This document shows, in pieces, positions 34,801 to 47,364 of a DNA stretch of 64,000 bases (its first letter is position 1; the number at the start of each line of letters is the position of its first letter). The notes under the pieces are model-generated. The model worked only from the letters and a program-made list of their open reading frames with translations. It was not told the origin of the DNA and ran no database searches. The DNA is from Paracoccidioides lutzii Pb01 (taxonomy: Eukaryota > Ascomycota > Eurotiomycetes > Onygenales > Ajellomycetaceae): NCBI RefSeq assembly GCF_000150705.2, contig NW_015440950.1, forward strand, positions 1,242,372 to 1,306,371, read 5' to 3'. Made by a program: the position numbers and the translations under genes.

Positions 34801-36772
34801 TCAAATATCATCCGGGCGCCAGCTTCCCTGAAGAATAGTCGCGACGAGTTCGATGTTCCTCTTTTGAGGTTTGTTCCTCCCCCATAGGCAACCATGTTCA
34901 ATAGACCAAGTTGATACATATGGAGCTGTAATTGGGATTAGTTCATGATATGTTCCAAAACCTTTTGAATCACCGTATCGTCCACAGCAGCAGTGAACAA
35001 GGCATTTCCATATCGCAATGTTCAACACTTCAGATGAAAATATCTCAGAAAACTTAAGCACAACAACGTAGAGCAAAGAGCTAAATATATAGTTAACTAT
35101 AGATAAAAGCGATACTCAGCAATTGAGATTAACATCATTTCCTGCTAGCCATTCACATCCAAGCTGTCTAGAGCTGCTAGGCCTTCAGGTTGTTCCTTGT
35201 GAAGGTCAGTGGAGTGATATCGGATAAGAGAACCGCGCTGGAGTTTAGCTTTCCCCCAGTGGATCGCTTCGCCGATATCTGCATGCGGACTAGCCCGCCG
35301 TAATGCTCCTTTGCCGAGGCGCCGTCGCGAAGTGAAATAAAACAAGAAGAGACTCCAGGAGACATCAACGTCCAGAGGATCTGTTCGTACTCAGAATTTT
35401 AACGGAGGTCGCTTGGAGTACATGTATCCAGTCTATCTATCTCCTCCATGTCTTGTGTGTCTTTCCATCCATTTACCTACGTCAATTGCTTTATCTGACT
35501 GCCGTGCTGCGTTGGATCTTGACAAACAGCACGGCTCCACCATAACCCACCCAAGCGCTATCACCTTAAGCCTGTGTTCGGGCTTCCTGACTCCTTGAAT
35601 AGGTAGATGCAACCCAACTGACCAGGAGGATGGTTGAAGAAAATGACATGATATTGCGCTGGTCAACAACCCTTCGTTGCTCCCAGTATGAAAAGATCGA
35701 CAGGACGGAGTATGCCCTTTACCCACAGGGTTACTCCGTATTTACCACGAGTAATGATACTCCATACGCACAATATTTAAGTAAGTATATTCATTCAGTT
35801 TCTTCCGCTTGTGGATATACTCGGCCAATGCGAACGCCCCCCTTGAGGTTAAGCCGACTTCCCCGCCTATAATACCGAGCAGATTCAACCAGGCTAAACC
35901 CAACTAGTTAAGCCGCGGAGGCCCCGTGATCCAGCCCTACCCCGAGTTCGTTTGAAGAAGTTCCGCATTTCTTCGCTTCTACACGAAGCACATCTTTCAG
36001 ATTCATTCCGCCCTCTCCCGCATTTCATTTTGACCCTCATTCATGAAGGGTGGCGTGTATTTGTTGGGAATTGGCTCATTCTTCTCATTTTAAACCATCT
36101 TTACAATTGGGACCGTTGTCGCAGCTTGCAACTTGCAAGCATCTACGTTCCAGAAAACTCAATGCTTTCACCCACGTAATCGGGAAAAGATAGATTCCTG
36201 GCCAAACCATTGATCAGCTCATCGCTGTCGCTGTATAAAATTGTCAAATTTCTATATTCTCCTTCCGTTCGGACCCCTATTGAATGATTCGCAAGGATCA
36301 GTTGAACATGCGCCGCGGCGTCTAGTCTGATGGATGAACTCCATGACTATTTAATCGACTGAACCGTTTCCTTCTCCCGCATAGACAATTAGAAGTTATT
36401 ACTCGATTGCAGAGAACGACATTGCCGGGTTGTCTCTCCTACTTGCAAACGGTTCCCCTATTGAAGAACGGAAGAAATGGTGGAAGACTATAGAAGGGGA
36501 ATGTCGGTATAATCAAACATGAAAATATGGTTGAGCAAATATCTCCTTGTTTATTCAACTCTACCTCATAGTAATGGTGTCGCATTTCATCCATGCTAAG
36601 CCTGACATTGTCGTCGCGCTCAAACTCTTCAACCTCCACCGATTGGAATCAAAGGACCCTATTCTTGGATTGAACCGCTCTTCTCTGAACTGCATTGCTA
36701 GAAGCCATCACATAGTACACAGCTCAATGATCGCGACGATCATTCATCCTCAACGAATATCTATCTTGCGCA
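31878..36772. other. Gene-poor spacer before the Zn2Cys6 gene
   Basis: No gene is supported over 4.9 kb. Noted contents: a TCATCG/TCGTCA run at 32808-32870 (poly-Ser in one frame), a perfect 8-bp hairpin at 33423-33444, a 46-nt G-rich tract at 33763-33808, and, near 36,200-36,772, the likely promoter and leader of the Zn2Cys6 gene with several short upstream ATGs. The remaining short frames have no family resemblance. Confidence 0.35.
33763..33808 (+). repeat. G-rich tract with quadruplex potential
   Basis: Nine or more runs of four to seven G are separated by single T or TT over 46 nt. The pattern satisfies the usual G-quadruplex rule many times over. Confidence 0.85.
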
Positions 36773-39700
36773 ATGTCACCTTCTAAACCCGCCCTACCAG
36801 CATCCAACTCCTATTCCTCATTTCGCAATGTCTCGGCTTGCAACCGCTGTCGTCTTCGCAAAAACCGCTGTGATCAGAATCTTCCCCGTTGCCTATCATG
36901 CGAAAAGGCCCGCGTTCACTGCGTTGGATACGACCCCACTACGAAGCGGGAAATACCCCGCAGCTACGTGTTTTTCTTAGAGTCCCGCCTGGCATACTTA
37001 GAAAAATTACTCATCGAGAATGATATCGAGTTTAGGCCACCCGAACCTTATGAGGGAGAGGAGGAATTCGATAAACTGGCGGGAATTGGGTTAGTTGCCC
37101 CTCCTGGGAAATTGCCTCTAGAGGGGGATAGCGGTGCTGCGCGGCCGCCTTTCGTTAAAAATATGAAAAATCAGGAAAAGGTAATTAGGGCCAGAAAGGA
37201 TTCAAATCTTAAGGTCAAGCGTGAAAGAGAAGCGGATGATGAATTGGCCTGTGATTCTATCTCGAGGCCGGATGAAGAAGACAAATCCGCTATCGATGTG
37301 GATATTAAACGCCAAGAAGACGAAGATGATCGTCGGGTCGAAGATCTCGTCTCAAATATTGGTATGGTATCAGTTCAAGGCGCATCGGATCCGCGATATC
37401 TTGGTTCCACGTCTGGCATCTCATTCGCTAGGGTTGTTTTCTCGGCGGTCAGAAGCTCTGTTTCCACCAACACAGCTGAGCGGGCAGCGCCCAGACCCAC
37501 TGAACGCCAAAAGGCCAGGTCAAGCACGAGTAGTGGTCCAAGTTCCATGCGTGACTCCTTTTTTGGGCTGCAGGCCAGGCCGACCATGAAGCAGGCACCT
37601 TTCCCTGACCAAGCAGTCGCAGAGCGGCTTGTAAACTTATATTTCGAGCACGCAAATCCGCAAATTCCAATTTTACATAGAGGAGAGTTTATGGAAGTTT
37701 TCCGCCGAATATATTCAGTGGATAAGGGTAGGCGGTCACACCGAGACCTCTACCTTCTGAATGTCGTGTGTGCTATTGGTGCGGGCATAATTTTCGACGC
37801 GAAAAGTGATGTCCACGCGCAAGAGGAGGAGGTCCGGCTGAGTCACAATACGTCTCCTACACCCCCTTCACAGAAAAGGCAGAAGTTATTTCTCCAACAG
37901 TATCAACCAGAGGAATACCATGCTTCTGCTGTGGTGGATTTGGAAGGGTTTCTTGGCTCATCTCAACACACTGACGGATTTGGCGGTCTTGAAGAGCTCC
38001 AGGCCGTTTTACTCTTAGCGAGTTTTGCCCTTTTACGCCCCGTTGCTCCGGGTCTGTGGTATATTATTGGAGTTGCGGTGCGTTTGGCAATCGATCTCGG
38101 GTTACATTATGAGGATGGAACTGGCATAGATTCCTTGAGCGACCAAGAAGATAATTCTCTAAAAACGAAATCCAAGGATGGTTCAAGTGGCAAGTCCCGA
38201 GACGGTCGAAAAGTTAGAATGAAGGTCGACCCTCGAGAACGCGGGAGGCGGGAATGGGTTCGGGACCTTCGCCGGCGACTGTGGTGGTGTACCTATAGCT
38301 TTGACAGGTTGGTCAGCACCTGTGTTGGTCGTCCCTTTGGGATCACAGACCAGGTCATCACCACTGAATTCCCTTCCTTACTCGATGATAAATACATTAC
38401 AGAAGCGGGATTCCTTCACCCACCAGCAAACGCAGCAAGTTACAAACACGTCTCACAACACTACTTCAAACTTCGTCTCCTACAGTCAGAAATTCAACAG
38501 GTCCTCCAGCACCAGCAGGCATTAATGGCTAGGAAAATCGGCAAGAACCGCAGTAACACGTTCATGCATACAAAGCTCCCGTCACCGTTCCTAGCTAAAT
38601 TCGACTCGTTCCGTTCGTGGAGGGATGATATCCAACGACGCTTAGCGGAATGGAAACACTCTGCTCCGGCCCCTCATCAGATTGGAGTGCAGTTTTCCGT
38701 TGAATTCCTGGAACTCAATTACTGGCAGGCGCTCATCATGTTATATCGCCAGAGCCTCGTTGTGCCGGATCCGTTGGCCGGTGAACTTAGCCCGACAGAG
38801 AATATATCGAGTCCATCCATGACTAACGTCGAAGATGTCGAAGATGAAGATGATATATACCTCAAGGTTGCGGAAGCTGGGCAGAAGGTCTTGCGATTGT
38901 ATCGTCAATTGCATCGGGTCAGGCTGGTCAACTATACCTACTTGGCTACCCATCATCTTTTTATGGCGGGTTAGTTTTACATCCTCCCTTATTAGCGGTT
39001 GTGTGGGTTAGTTATTAAACTGACGCGGAAATAGGAATATCATTTCTCTATGCGATTTGGCATTCACCTGTTGTTCGAAGCCATCTGGTAGGCTATACTT
39101 CCTTCTGTATAATACATTGATAAGTTGTGCTGACAACTTTGAAAACAAAGACCCTCGATGATGTCGATTTCACTATTCTTGCTGCAACATCGGTACTTGG
39201 GGATCTCATGGAGAAGTGCCCGCCTGCCGAAGCTTGCCGAGATGCTTTTGAACGCATGAGCAAGGCAACGGTTCAAATGTGCCTTTCTACCACTGGATTT
39301 GGCTCTCATGCTACAACTGAAACAAACAGATTCGACATGGTGACACCTAACCCTGGTAATGAAACTACCCAGTCCTTTGAAGAACACTCACCACCGGTGT
39401 CTTTGGGAACTCACCAGCAACATCAGCTATTCGACCAACAACAAACCGCACCCGTCCAACCACAGTTTGGAATGGAAGTTCATGAGCTCCTCCCTAAAGA
39501 CTCGATGGATGAAAGCGTATGTCAGCCAGAAGAATCACAGGACCCCAATGGCGGCCCTGCGGCCCAGCACCCTGTACGAACCAACCAATACATCTCCAAG
39601 GAATATCAAACCAGACAGCCCTATCCGGCACAGCAATCGCATTCGCACCCTCATCAACATCTGCAGCAGCAGTGCCAGCATCAGGCTACACATATTCAAT

Positions 39701-40278
39701 CCCACCAACAACAACACCAACATCACCAGCCATACCCCTACCCAAACCAAAAACACCAAACCTCCAACTATCACCTCAGCCCCCGCTCCCTACCCCACCA
39801 ACCACCATACGGTGACCAATACCCCTCCAACCGGCAATTCACCGACAGAGCTTCACCGGCCACAAGTTCCATCTCCGTCTCCACCTCCATTACCAGTCCG
39901 GTCATCCCTCACAGTGACAATCATAAAACAGATACCCTCTACGACCGGCCAACCGGTGGCAGTGACTCTGACACAACAGGTGATATTAACATGAACATGC
40001 TCTCCTTACCTAGCTTTAGCGATGCTTCTTCTTTGGTAGGCGGCGGCGGACCGAATCCGGGCACGGGGCTGGATTTGGGATTCGGCATGGCGATGGATTT
40101 CCAACATGGTTGGAGTGAAGGGGTTGGATATGACTTGTTTGATGGGTTCTTTTTTGGGGCGGTTGGGTTTGGTGCTGGGGCTAGTGGGTTTGGGAACGGG
40201 GATGGTGATGCTGATAATGGGGGCGGAGGGAATGGGAATGACAGTATTGCTGGTGGCGGAATTGGGGGGGATGGCTGA
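36773..40278 (+). CDS. Zn2Cys6 (Gal4-type) transcription factor
   Basis: Three exons, 36773-38969, 39035-39087 and 39151-40278, give 3378 nt or 1125 residues. The binuclear zinc cluster uses C23, C26, C33, C40, C43 and C50 (CNRC, then RLRKNRC, LPRC, LSC, RVHC). It is followed by the linker and a short heptad region (FFLESRLAYLEKLL). A fungal-specific transcription factor domain spans about 275-620, with the characteristic RRRLWWCTYSFDRLVS and GRPFGI. The two introns (GTTAGT..ATAG and GTAGGC..AAAG) join MAG to ISFLYAIWH and SHL to TLDDVDF, restoring the conserved last helices. The C-terminal third is Gln/His-rich (repeated QQQHQHHQ), then Gly/Asp-rich, a likely activation region. It is a nuclear regulator with unknown target genes. 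The CDS follows a leader with upstream ATGs. Confidence 0.9.
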
Positions 40279-42222
40279 AAAGGAGGTTTTGAAATGGAAA
40301 TTATGAGATGTTCGTTATAACCCCCCACCCCCCCCGCCCCCAGCCTCCCTTCTGTTTTCCTTTCATTCTCGTCAATTAAATTGGAGGTGATTTTCTTAAA
40401 TATACTTCTTATCCATGTGTTTAATCATATGTTTGCTTCTTTTTGCTTGTGTTGGTTTCCCGTCATTTTCGATAGCTCACTTTTGTGATAGCTTCCCTCT
40501 TCCCCCCCCCCCATATTCTTGTGTAAGGATTTGAGATATATATTTGATATCCCTTTTATGTTGTTGGAAAACCTTCTTATGACAGTTATAGTTGCTTGTA
40601 AAAAAGTCTAGGTTAATTTACTATTTGCATTATATACTCTGTAGTATCTTCTTGTAGCAACGAATAATTGAGATTTCCTTCCCTTCCCATTTTCTCCGCT
40701 GAGAAACTGAAACTCTTATTGTGGGTAATACGTAAATGCACGGATGATATAACGGGTAGCCGTGGGCATTTACACGACATCATAGAACTATTGCCAGCAA
40801 CTGGTGTTCATCTATCACCCGAAACAATCCTGCCTTGCAGTTAGTTAGGCAGAGGATTTTTATGGACGAATCTCACTTGAATTGAGCTCATCAACTAAGC
40901 AGAGTTGTGATTCAAATAGCTTTAAAATACTGAGTTGATCTGGACACGAAGATGTTTATATCATAGACATGAAGAAATATGGACGGCTGGTTGCTGGTAG
41001 CCGGGCTGATCCATGACGCTAGCTTTTTTATGGCGCGCTGACTTGGGGCTGGTTTTGGATCGTGGGGAAAATCGAACTACATTTTCAGCTGCTGCCAAAG
41101 TAGCTGATGAAAAGGCAAACAGAAAACAACAGACCCTGACCTGAACCTGACACTGACATTGAACATCAACACAGGCCACTGACACCTACACACGACCAAC
41201 AGCTTTTGCTTCACTTCCTATATCATGTTTCATCAGTTATTCTTCCACCATTGAAGCTTCTCTTGGCCACCCTCGCAGCCTCTTGTCTAGCTTCTACGCG
41301 TCTCTCCATTTCCTAGTCTTCCTCTCGTTGGTCTCCAGGAACAAGCCACCTTCAGGTACACCAGTTCTCCCCTGCACAGTCTGTGGATCATGCAGTTTTC
41401 CCCGTTGTCGAATCCCTTTCTCCCTGGAGCAGCCTTCCTGTACGCATTGCATCATTGGACTGACCTGGCTGCCGCTGCGAGTGTTACTGCTACCCGACCA
41501 GCCCAACCAGCCTCAAATCTTGCGTCAAAGGAAAAACCCAAACGACACAGTCGCCCAACCCCCCCCCTCTTCCCCCGGCTAAATAGATGACGCCTGTCTT
41601 GGGCTTTTGAATACATCCTGTAATAGGTCTGTCCTTTTGTCCTAGTTCCCTTGCCTCACTTTTATTTTACCTTTGTTGTTATTTTATCTGCGAACCACTC
41701 GCTGGACGGGAGATCCCGTCCGTCGTGTCACTCTGCTTTGCGCCTTTTTCAAGCAGAAGCAAAGGGGAAACGAAACGTTTGCCTTTACCGCATTGTAAAG
41801 CACCGGCTAATCGTCTTGAGTCTTATAGTTTTCTTTGCCGTGTCCGATATCAGTCAGTAGTTGCTATCGTATGGCGATTGAACCCGGGGCTACCCTTTAG
41901 AAATTAGGCCTACGGATTCAGCTATATAGCATCTTTAATAAAGCTAACTTTTCCTTGCGATGTTGGAGCAGATGCTATTTTTGCTTAAAGGATAAGCCTA
42001 TTGGTAGGAAGTACAAACCGGAAGGGAAGCGGGGTGTATGACCGTCTTGCTCTCCTTTTCTCTGCGGCACTCTCTATTATTCGAACGATGCGCGACCGTA
42101 CTCCTTTCGATTAACCACAAACTTCAGCTTTCTACGCTTTCCCCATAATTTGACCCTCAAGCGCAATCCGGTGGAGTGTTTTTCCACTGTCCTACTCATC
42201 AGCAACAAGCTAGGTTGCGAGA
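40279..42222. other. Spacer and long leader of the J-domain gene
   Basis: C runs at 40321-40342 and 40502-40513 and T-rich sequence follow the Zn2Cys6 stop. Pyrimidine-rich sequence and several short plus-strand frames (41283-41582, 41390-41590, 41651-41860) precede the J-domain gene and may be upstream reading frames. A 70-nt tRNA-like remnant is possible at 41862-41931 (see findings). No gene is supported. Confidence 0.35.
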
Positions 42223-45200
42223 ATGGTGAAGGCAGACATTAAGAGAGACTACTACGCCGATCTAGGCATTGACCCGAAAGCAGAAGAAGATGAGATCAGA
42301 AAAAAATATAGGAAGCTAGGTGAGATATCCTCACCTTTTGTCCATGTAGCTGTATTGTATTCCTCCTTAATCCTAATATGTCCCTGCATCACAATAGCCT
42401 TGAAATTTCATCCGGATCGGAATCCAGGCAAGGAACTTGAGTACAATGCCAAATTCCAAGCTATTCAAGCTGCATATGAAATCCTTATTGATTCCAAGGA
42501 ACGATTAAAATATGATACCGGTAGACTTCGAGCGGGATATGGTAAGTTCTACTGCTCGTCTAAAACAAATATGCAACCTCCGCGACCGCAATATCCCCAA
42601 CCAAATAACCCTCAAGCTCGACGGGTGCCTACCCCAAATACGCAACCTAAAACAACACCAAATCCTTCCGCACAGTCTAGGAGAGCGCCAACACCTGGCT
42701 CACAACCGAGAAACCCCCCGGAGAACACACAACACCACCCTCAAGGTTTCCCGCATCGAGGATCATATCCCGCTCCTCCTTCTGCAGGAGCCCAGAAATA
42801 TTCCAGCTATGCGAAATCAGGTTCACAGAAATGGGACAAGATCTACGAGGATACGCGAACCAGGGCGGATGCGTTCCGCGGATTTCATGAGATGAAACCG
42901 AATGCCAACCCAGGCGGCTGGTCAGGATTCGATCCAAGGACAGGCCGATCCAACGCGTCAACATCAAATCCACAGACCTCTCAACGTCAATCTGCATATG
43001 AGGCCTATTTCAATGTTCCAAATCCGTCTCCACAACGTGCGCAAGCGAAGAAAAAACAAGGTTTTGCTCCTGGAACCCCAGGGGGAGATGAACCGATGGC
43101 GCAGAATACGTCAGCCTATGCTAGTTTTAACAAACAACGAGCATCTTACCATGAGCCATTCTTTGAGCCTGCGCCGTCCCCGACAGCAAAGAAGTGGCCA
43201 CGCCAGGAAGAGTCGACCGATACTAACATTCCACACCTGCAAAGGACAAGTTGTAGATATGCAACTACTGGTGGCGAGAAAACCTATGTGTCCGGAGCTG
43301 GCCTTGGACGATCTTCTAGCACCCGAGATTCTCCTTTTACAGAGTCGGATACTCGTTCTCGTACTAACCCCCCAAGTCCGACATCCCCCCAGGGTAGTCG
43401 AGGAAGGCACCGCAGTGCCAGCCCGAAGTTCAAATCGAACCGAGAACGAACTTTTCCATCTTCCCCGGAAACCAGCGATTCTGATGAGGTTGATACATCT
43501 TTCAGACCCAAAAGGTCCCCACGTAGTAGGAAGTTTGGAAATAATGTGAAAAGAAACAATTTTGCACATTTCAAGCCTGACCCTGGTGAGGACGCTTTGG
43601 GCTGCACAACCCGGAAAGACTCTTGGCTCTTCGATGAACCACCCCATATCCGTCCAGACGGAAACCCCAGACAAACCCTTCGCGGAAGGTGGAACTTGAA
43701 TACTAACTATGAGAACCCTCTAGGACACCCTCCCGATAACGTCGGATTTGCCCAGCATGACTCACAGGTACACGAACCGTCTGCAAAAGCCCAGCAGACC
43801 CATGGCACCCAAAATCACACAGCAAGCCAAGAGGCCGAAAATCCTAGTAATAACTCAAAGAAATCCGACTCACCTAATAATTTTAACATGTACGGCCCAT
43901 CTCATAAACCCTCTATTCGCGAGTGGTCGAGGAAATGGGGCTTTACCCCTTCACCGGCTACTGACAACACCCCTAAGCAATCACTCCCACTCTGGGCTTA
44001 TCCCTCAAGCATCCTCCCCCAGTTTTATAACCCTCCAAGATTGAGCAGAGAAGCTGAGGACCGGAGTCCTGCATCCCAAAATATGGATGGGATTCCACGT
44101 GATGGAATCCCCACCCCTATTAACCCATCCAATTCAATCCAAATAAATCAAACTACAATGAGTGCTGACTCAAGTTTCATTCCCAGTTTTGGCCCATTCA
44201 CGGAAGACAAATCCCCTGTTAATGGTACATTCAAGAGCAGAAACCATGAGAGTATCGACGTCGCTTTCTCCCCTTCTGATTGGAATGGAAAGTTTCAACA
44301 CGCGGCCGAATTCTTGGTACCAAAATCGTCTAGAGAGTTGCCCTCTCAGTGGAAACCGTCCCGAACTCGTGGTAGGAGTATAAGCAGGCCTAATTCTGCA
44401 AATCATCCTCGACCTTTTCCACCACCCGGAAGCTCTAATCAGAACCAACAAGAAAACATCAATAAATCCTCTTCAGCTTTCCTTGATTCGGGATTCTCAG
44501 TAGACAAATGGACAGAGGAAGTTTTGAAATCCAATATTTGGACAATGCCACATAACGAGCTCCCCCAACGGAACCAGAAGCGTCAAAAGAGTCCGAGAAA
44601 GCAATCGAAACCCGCCGTGAAGCGTCCGCCAACAATCCCCAAACACGCAGCTGTGACGACAGAAGCAGAAGAGGCAGATGCTATGTTATCCAATGGAAAC
44701 CCAGTCGAACCTCAACAGAACCTTCCTGAATCCGTTGAGGCAATGGATATTGATGATGGAGTCCCTAACGATGACCTCAAACAACAACGACAACAGCCTG
44801 CTCCGTTCAATGCGGCAATGGGAGCAGATATCAAGCCTGCCGCTACAGCAATTCCCACGACAGATGGTACTCTTCCTAATAGTACTCTGAACTTGAAAAA
44901 CCTCACCAAAGTTGCGCCATTTACGCCCACCAACTGCACTGGCATCAACGACCTTAACGATCTCAGCAGCACGCTTCCATTCGAATCGAGACCAGACGAT
45001 AGTAGCAGCCATACCCGCCTTACCGTCCGTCCGCAAGATCTCACGCTCCCCAAACCCCCCAGAGTGCCCGCAGCGCCGAATTTCTCCACAGCGGAACACC
45101 ACAACAAAGCTGAAATACAGACCATGTGGGAGCGCTACGTGGCTGATGTCAATGCCTATATGCATGACTGGAACATCTTCAACCGCACCATGCTTGGCCA

Positions 45201-45576
45201 TTTTAACGCCAGGCAGCACACGGTGGAGACTGGACTGGCGCCCAAATGGGTTTGCGCTGTCGGCGACTCTACGCGACTAAATATTAAAGATGGGGCCGAT
45301 TGGGCAGCGAAGAAGAGCACCAATGCGAGTAATGGCGTGCAAGGTGGAGATGATGAGGGTGACGATGCTGATGAGGAGCAGTTTGCTGCTGGAAGTGGCA
45401 TGGGAGGGTTTAATGCCTATTTCCGTGGCGTGAAGGAGGATTTTGTCGTGCGGCAGCATTGGGAAATTGCGTGGGAACGGCATTTGGAGTGTTTGGAGGC
45501 ACTGGATGCGACACGCAGGTTCATGCGGAGCGGGGGAAAGAATCGGTCTATGCCTGTTGGCGGAGCTACGGGATAG
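42223..45576 (+). CDS. J-domain (DnaJ/Hsp40) protein with long disordered region
   Basis: Two exons, 42223-42319 and 42398-45576, encode 1091 residues. The J domain is N-terminal: DYYADLGIDPKAEEDEIRKKYRKL, the intron, then ALKFHPDRNPG with the HPD triad at residues 37-39, ending in YEILIDSKERLKYD. The 78-nt intron (GTGAGA..ATAG) keeps the frame open and has no stop, so a naive single frame runs through it. Removing it is required for the RKLALKFHPD helix-loop that every J domain has. The remainder is Pro/Ser/Asn/Gln-rich and probably disordered, except for a conserved-looking C-terminal block (MWERYVADVNAYMHDWNIFN, later QHWEIAWERHLECLEAL). It should stimulate an Hsp70; location and client are unknown. 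Confidence 0.9.
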   Translation: MVKADIKRDYYADLGIDPKAEEDEIRKKYRKLGEISSPFVHVAVLYSSLILICPCITIALKFHPDRNPGKELEYNAKFQAIQAAYEILIDSKERLKYDTGRLRAGYGKFYCSSKTNMQPPRPQYPQPNNPQARRVPTPNTQPKTTPNPSAQSRRAPTPGSQPRNPPENTQHHPQGFPHRGSYPAPPSAGAQKYSSYAKSGSQKWDKIYEDTRTRADAFRGFHEMKPNANPGGWSGFDPRTGRSNASTSNPQTSQRQSAYEAYFNVPNPSPQRAQAKKKQGFAPGTPGGDEPMAQNTSAYASFNKQRASYHEPFFEPAPSPTAKKWPRQEESTDTNIPHLQRTSCRYATTGGEKTYVSGAGLGRSSSTRDSPFTESDTRSRTNPPSPTSPQGSRGRHRSASPKFKSNRERTFPSSPETSDSDEVDTSFRPKRSPRSRKFGNNVKRNNFAHFKPDPGEDALGCTTRKDSWLFDEPPHIRPDGNPRQTLRGRWNLNTNYENPLGHPPDNVGFAQHDSQVHEPSAKAQQTHGTQNHTASQEAENPSNNSKKSDSPNNFNMYGPSHKPSIREWSRKWGFTPSPATDNTPKQSLPLWAYPSSILPQFYNPPRLSREAEDRSPASQNMDGIPRDGIPTPINPSNSIQINQTTMSADSSFIPSFGPFTEDKSPVNGTFKSRNHESIDVAFSPSDWNGKFQHAAEFLVPKSSRELPSQWKPSRTRGRSISRPNSANHPRPFPPPGSSNQNQQENINKSSSAFLDSGFSVDKWTEEVLKSNIWTMPHNELPQRNQKRQKSPRKQSKPAVKRPPTIPKHAAVTTEAEEADAMLSNGNPVEPQQNLPESVEAMDIDDGVPNDDLKQQRQQPAPFNAAMGADIKPAATAIPTTDGTLPNSTLNLKNLTKVAPFTPTNCTGINDLNDLSSTLPFESRPDDSSSHTRLTVRPQDLTLPKPPRVPAAPNFSTAEHHNKAEIQTMWERYVADVNAYMHDWNIFNRTMLGHFNARQHTVETGLAPKWVCAVGDSTRLNIKDGADWAAKKSTNASNGVQGGDDEGDDADEEQFAAGSGMGGFNAYFRGVKEDFVVRQHWEIAWERHLECLEALDATRRFMRSGGKNRSMPVGGATG

Positions 45577-46039
45577 AAATCTTTTGATAAATTTCTTTTT
45601 TCCCCTCTTTTTCCCTCGCAGCTCAATGGGTTATTTTATTTTATTTTTTAACGCTTTTTAGTGGAAGGTTGATGGATTGGGATCCAAGATCACATGTGAG
45701 AACACACGGTATATGTTTAATCCTAGCAACGAAATATACATACGGTTCTGGGGAACGGTGGATTGGAACAATGAGAGGGGTGGGGTTATAGATGGAATAG
45801 ATGGTTTGGGGCAAGCTCATCATTCTCACGATAAACATGCGGCGATTGTATTGTACGATTGGAAGAACAGGAGTTTGTTCATTTTATCTGATTGATCTGT
45901 CTTTTATCTCCCTTTCCCCTGCACTTCGTCGTTCTGTTCAATTCCCTTCACTTCTACTTCGATTCTTTTCTTTCCCACTCACTGGGTGTAGTTATATGTG
46001 TACTTGTATCGTGACATGTGATGACCAGTGTCTCTTGAA

Positions 46040-46071
<32 letters not shown>

Positions 46072-47012
46072 CACAAAGATACAAACGGCGACTGTTTTGA
46101 CATTATCTCCCTTCGTTTTTGCTAGACATAAGGATCATATCTGATTCAGCGTTTTTTCAAATCTATAATGGAAGTCTCTCCCAGCTCTCCTTGAATCAAC
46201 CCTGCCCGCTCTTGAAGAGTTACAGCTGGCGAGTAACAATCCCAGGATCTACAATGACACAACTCAAACTGCTTCCTGTCGGCAACCTCTGCTTCTTTTT
46301 TTAAGAAGACCTCGTGATCTCGCAGTCCGGAACGACATTTTGTATGGGATGCTGCTGTGATAGCCCTAAGCCCTAACCTGCCAAATCCGTCCACTTACCC
46401 CTCGCTGCCGAGGAACTTTTCTACGTTTGACTTCGTTACGGTCTGTCGAGTCTGCAGCGATTGATTGATTCTTCGGAATTTTATAGGACGCAGCTAATCT
46501 CAGCTACGGACTATTAATTAAGCTGCTGAGTATGATCTCAATTCTTCATTGCAAGGTTTTCCTTTCCCCGCCACCGCGATTTTTTATTATTAACGGTCTC
46601 CTAATTAACTAATTATAACTATTAACTGCCACCTGCGGGAAAACCGGCCAACGCCAGCCAGCAAGAAACCGGGTACAGAAGCCCTTTGGAAACCCGGCCT
46701 AGTGTCCGAACTGCCCCGCCATCGAAACATTAACCCGGACTCCAAATTTAACCTCGTCTCATATCGTATATGTGTTCGTTCGGCGGTGACTCAATTGATC
46801 GGTTGCACATCGGCTTGTTGATATTACCCCCTCCCGTTTCTGAGCAATAAGCACCTCCCCCCCCCGGAGCCCAATTTGGTTGCATATATGACCGGCGATT
46901 TGTTTATCGACTGCAAATAAAAAGGAACTCGACGCTATCAGTGATTGAGCCGCGCGGGACATAGACGGCGGAATAAACCCTTGAGACGAAGAGGCCGAAA
47001 CAAATATTCAAG
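45577..47012. other. Spacer before the adenylosuccinate synthetase gene
   Basis: Holds the 3' UTR of the J-domain gene (T-rich to about 45660), a run of about 25 T at 46040-46064, and the synthetase promoter. Short frames on both strands overlap and show no family. No gene is supported. Confidence 0.4.
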
Positions 47013-47325
47013 ATGGTTACTATTGTTCTGGGCGCGCAGTTTGGGGATGAAGGTTAGTCCACCTAGCTCCTCTCTATTTCATTGCATTTAATAGTGAGCA
47101 AGCAATTGTGACCAATTCAAATAACCGCACCTAAAAATCCTTCAAACTAATTAAAAAAAAAAAAAAAAAAAAAAATCAGGCAAAGGGAAAATCACGGATC
47201 TCCTCTCTCAATGTGCTACGCTTTGTTGTCGAGCAGCTGGTGGCCATAGTGAGTTCACCTCCCATTTTCTCCTCTATCCCATCCCATGTCTTCACCGGAT
47301 CTCATTTGACATGAAAAGTATGAAA

Positions 47326-47364
<39 letters not shown>

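Noticed and set aside
42223..45576. Reading the J-domain gene as a single 1117-residue exon
   Set aside because: The open frame runs through a proper GT..AG intron; without splicing the J domain would carry a 26-residue insert before HPD that the family lacks.
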